Shown here piece after piece: positions 19,001 to 26,342 of a DNA stretch of 64,000 nt (positions within the stretch are counted from its first letter, which is position 1; each line of letters begins with the position of its first letter). This DNA is from Onthomorpha sp937906975 (GTDB taxonomy: Bacteria; Bacteroidota; Bacteroidia; Bacteroidales; P3), in assembly GCA_045614605.1 (NCBI GenBank), contig JAZLDH010000001.1, forward strand, positions 1 through 64,000. The letters are read 5' to 3'. The translations under genes and the position numbers were made by a program. The notes beneath the pieces are model-generated. The model was not told the DNA's origin and searched no databases. It saw only the letters and a program-made list of their open reading frames with translations.

Positions 19001-19453
19001 TTACATTAGCGGAAGATTGCTAAGAAAAATAAAATTTTCTCTTTGCTTTTTTAAAATAAAGTGCGATAATCCGTTTGTTAAAAATACGTTTGGTGCGTTG
19101 AGTGTGTGATTATAGGCGAGGGCTTGGTCTATGGTCTTTTGCGTTATTTCGACCTCTGTGCGTTTACACTCAACTAAAAGGAAGGGTTTTAGATTTTTGT
19201 CGTAAACTAATATATCAAAACGTTTCTTTTGCTTGTTTACCTCCAAGGAGCCTTCAACTGCTATGAGTTGTTTTGGATAATAATTCACAAGCAAGTGTAT
19301 GCAGTGTTGTCTTACCCATTCCTCTGGCGAGAGAGCAACGAATTGCTTTCTGATTATATCAAAAATTTCCTCTCCCGAAGAGGTTTGCCTAATCGAGAGA
19401 GGAAATTCAGGAAAATTTAATTTTGGTTTATTCGCCGCCATCTTCACCTCCAC
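19001..19453 (-). CDS. HsdR_N-type (PD-(D/E)XK fold) protein of unknown role
   Basis: The protein has 150 residues and resembles the N-terminal nuclease-fold domain of type I restriction R subunits. RFDILVYD (about 88-95) and LLVECKR (about 102-108) carry the D...ExK signature. No helicase, M or S genes are nearby, and stand-alone genes of this type are common in Bacteroidota, so a classic R-M role is doubtful. It overlaps the end of the upstream barrel gene by 26 nt. A second ATG at 19441 is preceded by a purine-rich GGAGGTGAAG and may be the true start. Confidence 0.75.
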   Translation of the reverse strand: MEVKMAANKPKLNFPEFPLSIRQTSSGEEIFDIIRKQFVALSPEEWVRQHCIHLLVNYYPKQLIAVEGSLEVNKQKKRFDILVYDKNLKPFLLVECKRTEVEITQKTIDQALAYNHTLNAPNVFLTNGLSHFILKKQRENFIFLSNLPLM

Positions 19454-22025
19454 CGGCTTCTCCGCCAGCTCCGTTGTCTAAGTGCTTTTTAGGTGCTTTC
19501 TTCATTGGTTTTCCATCACCAAATCTATAAGAGAAGTTCAAAGTAAGTGATTGACGATAAGGTCTTCCTCGGCGGAATGAAATATAATCGTCTGTTATTG
19601 TTGTAGAGTTATGTCCTGCTGTACGGAAAATATCGGCATATCTCAAAGAAAGCGTGATTTTCTTGTTTATGTTTTTCTTTATTGCAATGTCAGAGAAGAA
19701 ACGTGCTGCTCTTTCGCCTTGAATTGTCTTGCTTGCTGCGAAATACATTGCAGAGGTTTGAATAGTCCATTCGTGAGGTAGGTTCATTGTAGAATTTAAC
19801 TTAGCATCCCAGTTGAAAGAACGTATTTCTTTGTCGTTAATCATAGTTGCGTCAGTGTAGTTTCCGAAAAGGTTTGCACTAACGTTTATTTTCCACCATT
19901 TTGTTATTTGTTGGTCGATGATAAGCTCCAATCCGTAGTTTACACTCTTTTCTATATTTAAGCTTGTTTGTGCAAGTTTTCCTTTATCTACTTCGTCTCC
20001 TGCAATATCCAATACCCATTCAAATCCATATTTTATTGCATTTTCTTCTGTCCAAAGGAAATTAAACCAAGATATTCTGTTGTTTGTTTGACGATAATAA
20101 GCAGAAGTGAAAATAGTTGTTGAAGGAAGGATTATAGAATAACCCAATTCCACAGCATCTGTATATTCAGGGTCGATGTTTGGATTACCAAAGCGAATAT
20201 GCTCAGGATTAGATAAATCAACGTTAGGCATCATTGTCCACATATTAGGACGGTTGATACGTCTTGAATAAGAAAGTTGTGCAGACTGCATTTCTGTTAT
20301 TTGATAAGAAAGGTGAAGAGTTGGGAATGGAGAAGTGTAGTTCTTTTCAAATGAAACATTGTCTTTGTTTAACATTTCTTTTCTTGCATCTGAGGTAACG
20401 ATTTCTCCTCTCAATCCTAATTGTCCGCTCCATTTACCATAAGAATATCCAAATGTAGCATAAAGAGCATTTATGTATTCAGTTGAATAGAAATCATAGC
20501 TCATATCATCGTTTCTTACAGGGTTTCCTCCTAAATAGTATTCATAAAGATTGTATCTATTAGAATAATTTAAGTTGTAACCTACTTCCATTTTCAAATT
20601 CTTAGAGAATGGGTGAGAATAGTTTACATTAACAACTGCTCTGTCGTTGTTAGATGAAGAAACGTCTTTCTTTGTGTAATTAGGTATAGTAGGGTTTAAG
20701 TAATCTAATGTTTGAGTACTTTCTCTGTAAAATTCTCCAAAATTCCAGTTAGCATCAATCATCAATTCTTGTTCAGGATTTGCAAATGTCTTTTGGAAGT
20801 TTAAAGAAACTGTGTTGAACTGACCATGACTATTACCATCTGTTATTTGATCTAAACTTCTTGATGAATAAAGTAGGCTATCAAGATGTTGGTCTAATAG
20901 GTTCATATTGTGAATTTCAGCGTGATCAACAGGATCGTTGTGTAGTCTTGCGTTATATGAAAGAGTTAAAGATGTTTTGTCGTTTATATACCAATCAAAT
21001 CCGATTTTAGCACCGCCACCACCGTTTTGACTATTTCCACTTTGCTTACTTCTCATCCAAGCGTCTAAATCCTTGTTCTCATCAAAAAGAAGCTTCATAT
21101 TATCACTTCTTCTACCTCTTTCGTTGTAACGTCCATCAACAGAAGCTGAAAAGCCCCATTTCTTAGTTGAATAACTAACTCCTGCACTTCCGTTTAAACG
21201 TGGGAAAAACTGCTCAACGCTACTTCCTGTTGTAAGATTAACATTTCCACTCAATCCCTTGTTACCTTTTTCCTTTAACTTGATATTGATAATACCACTC
21301 ATTCCTTCTGGATCGTACTTTGCAGAAGGGTTTGTGATAACTTCAATATTTGCAATAGTAGAAGCAGGGATTTGTGCAAGTACAGAAGCAAGGTCATTTC
21401 CTAAAAGTTCAGATGGTTTTCCGTCAATCAAAACCTTAACATTAGAATTACCTCTTAAACTAACTGCACCATCTTCATCAACCGAAACAGAAGGAACATT
21501 TTCCAACACATCAGAGGCAGATCCCCCAGCAGAAACTAAATTCTTATCTACATTGATAACTCTTTTGTCAAGTTTGTATTCCATCATTTGGCGTTCAGCA
21601 ACAATTTCTACGCCTTCAAGAATTTCACTTGCAGTCTGCATTTCTAATTTTCCAAGTTTAATAGGTTTTCCTTCCCATTTAATGTTTTTATAAAAGTCTT
21701 TATAACCTATGAAACTTAATTTAAGGATATAATTACCCTTGTTTTTGATTCCTCCCATCATGAAAAAACCTCTTTCATCGGTAATCACACCATTAACCAT
21801 AGAAGAATCCTTTGGATTTAATAAAGCAACATTCACATATTGCAAGATTTCTTCTGTATTAGCGTCAATTACCTGTCCCATCAAGCCAGCGCTAACACCA
21901 TTAGGCATACCAGGAGGTGGAGTCATGTTGCTGAAATCCATTCCAGCAGGAGGAGTTTGTGCATTTAAGTCAAACGCACCACAAATCAAAAACTGCAAAA
22001 GCAGTATAAATGTAAATTTTCTCAT
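19428..22025 (-). CDS. TonB-dependent receptor-like outer-membrane barrel with carboxypeptidase-regulatory-like N-terminus
   Basis: The protein has 865 residues. A signal peptide ends near residue 22 (DLNAQ). A carboxypeptidase-like regulatory Ig-type domain lies at about 50-135 (GQVIDANTEEILQYVNV...). A plug domain at about 140-250 has SVSVDEDGAVSLRGNSNVKV and IEVITNPSAKYDPEGMSGII. A barrel of the OMP_b-brl_3 type runs to about 845, and the tail is rich in Lys, Gly and Glu. It sits in the outer membrane and probably imports a ligand with TonB energy or acts as a non-transporting barrel; no substrate-binding SusD partner is present. The C-terminal tail extends past the barrel. Confidence 0.88.
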   Translation of the reverse strand: MRKFTFILLLQFLICGAFDLNAQTPPAGMDFSNMTPPPGMPNGVSAGLMGQVIDANTEEILQYVNVALLNPKDSSMVNGVITDERGFFMMGGIKNKGNYILKLSFIGYKDFYKNIKWEGKPIKLGKLEMQTASEILEGVEIVAERQMMEYKLDKRVINVDKNLVSAGGSASDVLENVPSVSVDEDGAVSLRGNSNVKVLIDGKPSELLGNDLASVLAQIPASTIANIEVITNPSAKYDPEGMSGIINIKLKEKGNKGLSGNVNLTTGSSVEQFFPRLNGSAGVSYSTKKWGFSASVDGRYNERGRRSDNMKLLFDENKDLDAWMRSKQSGNSQNGGGGAKIGFDWYINDKTSLTLSYNARLHNDPVDHAEIHNMNLLDQHLDSLLYSSRSLDQITDGNSHGQFNTVSLNFQKTFANPEQELMIDANWNFGEFYRESTQTLDYLNPTIPNYTKKDVSSSNNDRAVVNVNYSHPFSKNLKMEVGYNLNYSNRYNLYEYYLGGNPVRNDDMSYDFYSTEYINALYATFGYSYGKWSGQLGLRGEIVTSDARKEMLNKDNVSFEKNYTSPFPTLHLSYQITEMQSAQLSYSRRINRPNMWTMMPNVDLSNPEHIRFGNPNIDPEYTDAVELGYSIILPSTTIFTSAYYRQTNNRISWFNFLWTEENAIKYGFEWVLDIAGDEVDKGKLAQTSLNIEKSVNYGLELIIDQQITKWWKINVSANLFGNYTDATMINDKEIRSFNWDAKLNSTMNLPHEWTIQTSAMYFAASKTIQGERAARFFSDIAIKKNINKKITLSLRYADIFRTAGHNSTTITDDYISFRRGRPYRQSLTLNFSYRFGDGKPMKKAPKKHLDNGAGGEAGGGEDGGE

Positions 22026-22108
22026 ATATGAATAAATTAATAGTTTACTTTGAACGGAAATTTGACAATAAATAAACGATGAAGTTTAATTACAAAGAAA
22101 AAAAAACG

Positions 22109-22116
22109 TATATTTG
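22109..22116 (+). promoter_or_regulatory. -7 element upstream of the unrecognised secreted protein gene
   Basis: TATATTTG at 22109-22116 matches TAnnTTTG. A degenerate TTTA at 22085-22088 is 20 nt upstream. The ATG follows at 22148. Confidence 0.55.
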
Positions 22117-22147
22117 CCGACGAAAACACAAAACCTAAGAAAGATAT

Positions 22148-23731
22148 ATGAAAAAACTGATTTTAGCGATAATTTCGCTTGTAGCATTCCTAAATGTAAA
22201 TGCACAAAAAGACATAAGATGGGGAGAAAGATTTTATGATGTATTGGACGACTGTCAAGCAGCAGAAATAGTAGCCCAAGATAACGATGGATTTTACATG
22301 TGGTATTGTCTGCAAGAATATAAAGGAGAAGGAGAATTTGAACTTAACTATTACTTTGCAAGAGCAGACCATAACCTTAACGTAAACAAAGTAGTTAAAA
22401 TAGAATTTCCACACCCAACCTTCAAAATAGAACAAACCTGGAGAGCAGGCGACTGTGTAGGATTTATACTTAGCAGAACAAAAGAAGACAAACCTGTGCA
22501 AACCAAAAGAAGCAGCAAGAAAAAAGACGAAGTAGTAGAAAAAACAGGAACAGCCAATCTTTACACACAATTTTTCCATTTAAGAGATATGCGATTGATG
22601 GACAAACCAGAAAAATTTAAAACATTCCGTTACTTCGCAAAAGAAGGAGAAAAACCATACCTATTCAACTTCTCAGAAAACAAAACAAAACTTGCATTTG
22701 CCTTTTTTGAAAAAGACACAGCAGGAGCAAAAGCCCTACAAATAGAAGTATTTGACGAAAGAATGCGTATGCTATGGGATAAAAAACAAAGCCTAAAAAT
22801 AAATAATCCAGAATACCAAATCCACGACATAGCAATCAACAACACAGGCACAGAAGCCCTAATAGCAATACGCTCCTATCCAACAGGAAAGAAAATACAA
22901 ATGACAGATTCAAAAGCACACCTAATCTGGCTAACACAATACGAACAAAGACAATACGAACAACAAATAGAAAAAGCATGGCCAACAGACATTAAATGCG
23001 CCTTCAACTTAGAAGGAGACTATCTAATGGCAGGCTACTATGGTAAAAACGCAACACTACCACATCTAACAAATGGAAGCTTCGCATTTCAATACGACCA
23101 AAGACGAGGCTATTTGAAAAACAGCACAACACGTGACTTTAAAGAATACGAAACAGACGCAATGGTAAAAGAAGGCTTAGCAAAACCCTCAAGCCACAAA
23201 GCCATAATCAAAGCCCTTGTACCAATGATAGGCGGAAACCTTGTAATGATAGGCGAACAAGAATTTAAATCAAAACTAATACCACCAAAACGCAAAGGCG
23301 AAGAACCAACAGGCGAAGACGCAATGTATTACAGAGACATAATGATAACCAATATAGACAAAAACGGAACAGTAACCAACAACTCATACATACCAAAACG
23401 TCAAAAAGACTTTGAAGGCAAAGAAGCCTACAACTCATTTGCAATGGCAAGAGACCGCTATGGAATATACATAATGTTTAACGACCACATAAAGAACTAC
23501 GAAAACAACGCCTTCACACCAGTTAAATGTTACAATGGCGATAAAATGAGAACACAAGTAAACTTTGTGCAAATCTTCTCAGATGGTTCATACCGTTGGA
23601 GCAAAGCCTTTGATACAAAACAAATGAAAATGCCATTCTTCAAAACACTCTACCTAACCACAACAAGCAAAATACTATTCTTTGCACGCTTCCAAGACCA
23701 CAACATCTTAGGCGAATTTGAATTAAGATAA
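22148..23731 (+). CDS. Exported protein of unknown function
   Basis: The protein has 527 residues. A signal peptide of about 19 residues (ends NVNAQ) shows export to the periplasm or beyond. The body alternates aromatic and hydrophobic strands and recalls beta-propeller-like proteins of Bacteroidota. A lysine-rich insertion lies at about residues 118-130 (KRSSKKKDEVVEK). No T9SS tail, lipobox or catalytic motif is visible, and I recognise no family. The second half of the gene is markedly A/C-rich on the coding strand. It is monocistronic between a divergent barrel gene and a terminator. Confidence 0.7.
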   Translation: MKKLILAIISLVAFLNVNAQKDIRWGERFYDVLDDCQAAEIVAQDNDGFYMWYCLQEYKGEGEFELNYYFARADHNLNVNKVVKIEFPHPTFKIEQTWRAGDCVGFILSRTKEDKPVQTKRSSKKKDEVVEKTGTANLYTQFFHLRDMRLMDKPEKFKTFRYFAKEGEKPYLFNFSENKTKLAFAFFEKDTAGAKALQIEVFDERMRMLWDKKQSLKINNPEYQIHDIAINNTGTEALIAIRSYPTGKKIQMTDSKAHLIWLTQYEQRQYEQQIEKAWPTDIKCAFNLEGDYLMAGYYGKNATLPHLTNGSFAFQYDQRRGYLKNSTTRDFKEYETDAMVKEGLAKPSSHKAIIKALVPMIGGNLVMIGEQEFKSKLIPPKRKGEEPTGEDAMYYRDIMITNIDKNGTVTNNSYIPKRQKDFEGKEAYNSFAMARDRYGIYIMFNDHIKNYENNAFTPVKCYNGDKMRTQVNFVQIFSDGSYRWSKAFDTKQMKMPFFKTLYLTTTSKILFFARFQDHNILGEFELR

Positions 23732-23741
23732 AAAAATGAAA

Positions 23742-23776
23742 AACTCGACTACAAATTCAATAGTCGAGTTTTTTAT
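23742..23776 (+). terminator. Rho-independent terminator
   Basis: AACTCGACTA (23742-23751) pairs perfectly with TAGTCGAGTT (23761-23770) and a T-rich tract follows. Confidence 0.9.
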
Positions 23777-23789
23777 TTTATAACACTGA

Positions 23790-23993
23790 AAAAAAAGTAA
23801 CCAGAAAAGTAACCAGAAAATCCTTTCTGAAATGCGTAAAAATCCTAAAATTTCAATCAAAGAATTGCAAGAAATCACAGAATTATCAGAAAGTGGCGTT
23901 AAAAAGATAATACGACAACTACGAACAGATAACCAAATTCAAAGAATAGGCGGAGCAAAAGGCGGATATTGGCAAGTGTTAGAAGAAGATTAG
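23790..23993 (+). pseudogene. C-terminal winged-helix remnant of an AlbA_2/AAA_4-type ATP-binding protein
   Basis: The frame is open from just after a TGA at 23787 to the TAG at 23991-23993. It reads a KSNQKSNQK linker, then a winged helix (ISIKELQEITELSESGVKKI) and an IGGAKGGYW wing. This linker plus winged helix is what typically ends RecG/AlbA_2-like ATP-binding proteins of about 400-500 residues, while the N-terminal domains are missing here. A 53-residue product could start at ATG 23832, but no promoter is seen. I read it as the scar of a deleted gene; a small functional DNA-binding protein is the alternative. Confidence 0.6.
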
Positions 23994-23997
23994 AATT

Positions 23998-25272
23998 TTA
24001 AGGGCGCAAACATCCAATAGGGACAACATATACCCCATCAGTTCGTTTATAAGCATATTCCCCAACACCTGTTATAACCATTTTAAAAGAAGGTGATTTC
24101 ATCTTTGTTGTATCAATTATACTACTCAATTTATTTAATGTTTTTGCACCATCATCTATCAATTTATCTCCACCTAATTTAATTTCAATTAACCCATACA
24201 AGCCATTATTTAAATGAATTACCGCATCACATTCAAGACCATTTTTGTCTCTATAATGATAAACATTACCATCTAAAGCATCAGCATACACTCTCAAATC
24301 TCTGACACATAAAGTTTCAAACATTAAGCCCATAGTGTTTAAATCATTGATTAAATCCATAGGACCTAAACCAAGAGAAGCTGTTGCAATTGAAGGATCA
24401 ATAAAATATCTTGTATCAGATGTTCTTATAGCAGATTTACTACGTAAATTAGGATTCCAAGCAGGCATATCTTCAATTACAAATATCTTACGAAGAGCAG
24501 ATAAATATGAAACAATAGTTTCATTACTTAAATTATCAGTTTCATTCACTGAAATGTCTTCTAAAATAGTAGGAATACTAACCTGAGAACCCTGATGCCT
24601 TGCATAAGAACGCATAATTCTCATTGTTCTTTCTGTATTTCGTGTGATTCCATCAGCTCTGGAAATATCATTATTGCATATAGCCTTAAAATACTCTTTT
24701 GCTTGCATTAATGCGGCTTTTTCACTTTTCTTTTCCAAAGACTTTGGCCAACCACCACGACAAATTAAAAAAGCTAATTGTTCTAAATTTATAGAATTAT
24801 ACCCACAGATATTTTCAGGATTTTCAAAAAGTTTTGAAATCATTATTTCACCATTAGATTCTTCAGATTCCCATAAACTCATAGGTCTCATAGTTACCCA
24901 ACCATAACGACCTGTTCCTGTATGATGAATTTTGTCAGAAACGACAGGTACAGAAGAACCGGTGAGAATAAATAAACCATCACCATCTTTGTGATCAACA
25001 GTGAAACGAATAGCATCCCAAAATTCAGGAACTTCTTGCCATTCATCAATCAATCTTGGAAACTCTCCATTAAGTAGAAAATTTATGTTTGTTTGAGCCA
25101 ATTGCTTGTATTGCTCTTTTTTTAAGGGATTGTCCATATATAAGATACTTTTAGCATGTTGTTCAGCTGTTCTAGTCTTTCCACAAGCTTTTGGTCCCTC
25201 TATCAAAACAGCTCCCATAGCTTCCAATTTATCTGCCAATAATTTATCTGCGATACGAATTTTATATTCCAT
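23998..25272 (-). CDS. AAA+ ATPase with C-terminal DUF4143 domain
   Basis: The protein has 424 residues. The N-terminal AAA_14 domain carries Walker A IEGPKACGKT (about 23-32), a Walker B-like RLIDEW (about 73-78) and LTGSS sensor 1 (about 103-107). A winged-helix-like middle follows. The C-terminal DUF4143 region (about 210-390) includes the D...GLIEIKLGG nuclease-like strand. Such ATPases are abundant, often accessory and of unknown biological function. Upstream it has a promoter, three 23-bp repeats and, further away, an iteron-like array, which is unusual for a single gene. It converges with the winged-helix remnant 4 nt away. Confidence 0.88.
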   Translation of the reverse strand: MEYKIRIADKLLADKLEAMGAVLIEGPKACGKTRTAEQHAKSILYMDNPLKKEQYKQLAQTNINFLLNGEFPRLIDEWQEVPEFWDAIRFTVDHKDGDGLFILTGSSVPVVSDKIHHTGTGRYGWVTMRPMSLWESEESNGEIMISKLFENPENICGYNSINLEQLAFLICRGGWPKSLEKKSEKAALMQAKEYFKAICNNDISRADGITRNTERTMRIMRSYARHQGSQVSIPTILEDISVNETDNLSNETIVSYLSALRKIFVIEDMPAWNPNLRSKSAIRTSDTRYFIDPSIATASLGLGPMDLINDLNTMGLMFETLCVRDLRVYADALDGNVYHYRDKNGLECDAVIHLNNGLYGLIEIKLGGDKLIDDGAKTLNKLSSIIDTTKMKSPSFKMVITGVGEYAYKRTDGVYVVPIGCLRP

Positions 25273-25297
25273 TATATTGGGTTTTATTTGTTCGTTG

Positions 25298-25328
25298 CAA
25301 AGATAGATAAAAAATATTGATAATGAAA
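25298..25328 (-). promoter_or_regulatory. Promoter of the AAA/DUF4143 gene
   Basis: On the minus strand TATCTTTG (25305-25298) is preceded at 19 nt by TTTC (25328-25325), a one-base variant of the -33 TTTG. The start codon is about 25 nt downstream. Confidence 0.65.
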
Positions 25329-25342
25329 ATGTTTTGAATAAA

Positions 25343-25407
25343 ATTCGGTTATTTGGCGCAATTTTATTCGGTTATTTGGCGCAAATTTATTCGGTTATTT
25401 GGCGCAA
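25343..25407. repeat. Three tandem 23-bp direct repeats just upstream of the ATPase promoter
   Basis: The 19-bp core ATTCGGTTATTTGGCGCAA occurs without change at 25343-25361, 25366-25384 and 25389-25407, with a period of exactly 23 bp and 4-nt AT spacers. The array ends 14 bp before the -33 box of the minus-strand ATPase gene, placing it where an activator or repressor array would sit. Confidence 0.92.
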
Positions 25408-25649
25408 TTTGAAATAAGATAAATAAAAAGACAAACTAAACATAAACCAAACTCACTGTTTTTAACTTATCATATTGAAAATATCTTTTCAAAACACAAT
25501 TAAATTTTTTAAAAAAGTCGCGCGCTTTTGTTTTTGAAATTTCCAAAAAAAAGTTTCTTTGACATTAAAAAAATGTTTTTTGAGAATATAATATTCTTTT
25601 TAGTATTTTTTTTAATTTCTTTTGAGTTTCTTTATTATTTATTATTATA
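25408..25649. other. AT-rich intergenic stretch, no gene seen
   Basis: About 240 bp lie between the two repeat arrays. The part from about 25500 to 25649 is almost pure A/T apart from a CGCGCG at about 25519. I see no supported coding frame, RNA gene or terminator. Its composition next to iteron-like repeats would suit an easily melted region, which is inference. Confidence 0.6.
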
Positions 25650-25795
25650 TACCAAAATGGTAAGATTTCGTTATCAAAATGGTAAGTGTCGCTTGTCAAA
25701 ATGCTAAGGGGGCTATACCAAAATGGTAAGGTTGTTATATCAAAATGTTAAGTTGATTTTAGCATAATGGTAATTTTTCTTGATAAATTGGTAAT
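25650..25795. repeat. Seven iteron-like direct repeats, 22-bp period
   Basis: Units start at 25650, 25672, 25694, 25716, 25738, 25760 and 25781. The 15-bp core is TACCAAAATGGTAAG in units 1 and 4, with one to five changes in the others, and spacers of about 7 bp are not conserved. The core is an inverted repeat (TACC/GGTA). The helically phased spacing and loss of conservation toward the gene-proximal end are typical of protein-binding iterons. The array ends right beside the stop codon of the small winged-helix gene. Confidence 0.92.
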
Positions 25796-25796
25796 T

Positions 25797-26150
25797 CTAA
25801 ATAGGGGTGTATGGTAGTTTGTTTCCATAGCGGTCGAAAAAGAATTGATTGTTAAAGTAAATACAATATTCTGTTTTTATAAGGATTGGATGATTCGTTG
25901 CTATGTGTACTGTGTCGTACAATATTTTCAGACTTCGTGAGACTTGTTCTTGTGTCATGCCTAAGACTCTGCCTAAGCTTGCTTGGCTTCCAAAGTATCC
26001 TTTGTCTCCGAATCCTTTTATGTAGAATATGATTAGTATGTCGGAATAGGTGGGTTTTCTTTTGTTGTCTGTTATTAGACGTGCGTTTCTTCTGATATAT
26101 CCTGCTATATCCCAGTCTATTACTGTGAAGTTTTTGTTCTTTTTTTCCAT
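25797..26150 (-). CDS. Small winged-helix DNA-binding protein (HTH_36-like), possible iteron-binding or initiator-like factor
   Basis: The protein has 117 residues. Residues about 35-85 (YSDILIIFYI... GYFGSQASLGRVLGMTQEQVSRSLKIL) follow the HTH_36/replication-initiator winged-helix pattern, in which a dividing helix, a 'xxSQxxLxxxLGxxxxxVSRxL' reading helix and a wing are seen. The C-terminus ends in aromatic-rich strands. The stop codon abuts the seven 22-bp repeats, so it may bind them; that is an inference from proximity. Full Rep_3 initiators are two to three times longer, so it could be a truncated initiator, a partition-type adaptor or a regulator. Confidence 0.6.
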   Translation of the reverse strand: MEKKNKNFTVIDWDIAGYIRRNARLITDNKRKPTYSDILIIFYIKGFGDKGYFGSQASLGRVLGMTQEQVSRSLKILYDTVHIATNHPILIKTEYCIYFNNQFFFDRYGNKLPYTPI

Positions 26151-26177
26151 TGTGTTTGCTTTTAAGGGTTAAGGTTA

Positions 26178-26185
26178 CAAAGATA
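26178..26185 (-). promoter_or_regulatory. -7 element for the small winged-helix gene
   Basis: On the minus strand TATCTTTG lies 27 nt before the ATG at 26150. The nearest TTTG upstream is 25 nt away, longer than usual. Confidence 0.45.
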
Positions 26186-26304
26186 CAAAAAAAGATGTCA
26201 TTTATTTTCTCAAAGAAAAAATTTTTTTTCTCTTTGATTTATTGAAATATTTCTTAGGGAAAAAATAATGTTTTTCGTTATTTTACGTTGTTATATATAT
26301 TTTT

Positions 26305-26312
26305 TATTTTTG
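26305..26312 (+). promoter_or_regulatory. -7 element for the Ca2+-ATPase operon
   Basis: TATTTTTG matches TAnnTTTG and lies 30 nt before the ATG at 26343. It argues against starting translation at the upstream ATG at 26268. Confidence 0.5.
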
Positions 26313-26342
26313 CAAATCAGTTTAAAAAAACAAAGCGTAGAG

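Noticed and set aside
19001..19453. Type I restriction subunit
   Set aside because: Only the short HsdR_N-like domain is present, with no helicase part and no M or S genes nearby.
25650..25795. CRISPR array
   Set aside because: The unit is 22 bp with a 15-bp core and only about 7 bp between cores, far too short for spacers; no cas gene is present.
26268..26342. N-terminal extension of the Ca2+-ATPase from ATG 26268
   Set aside because: It overlaps a likely -7 element and adds a hydrophobic segment not usual for the family; ATG 26343 gives the normal N-terminus.
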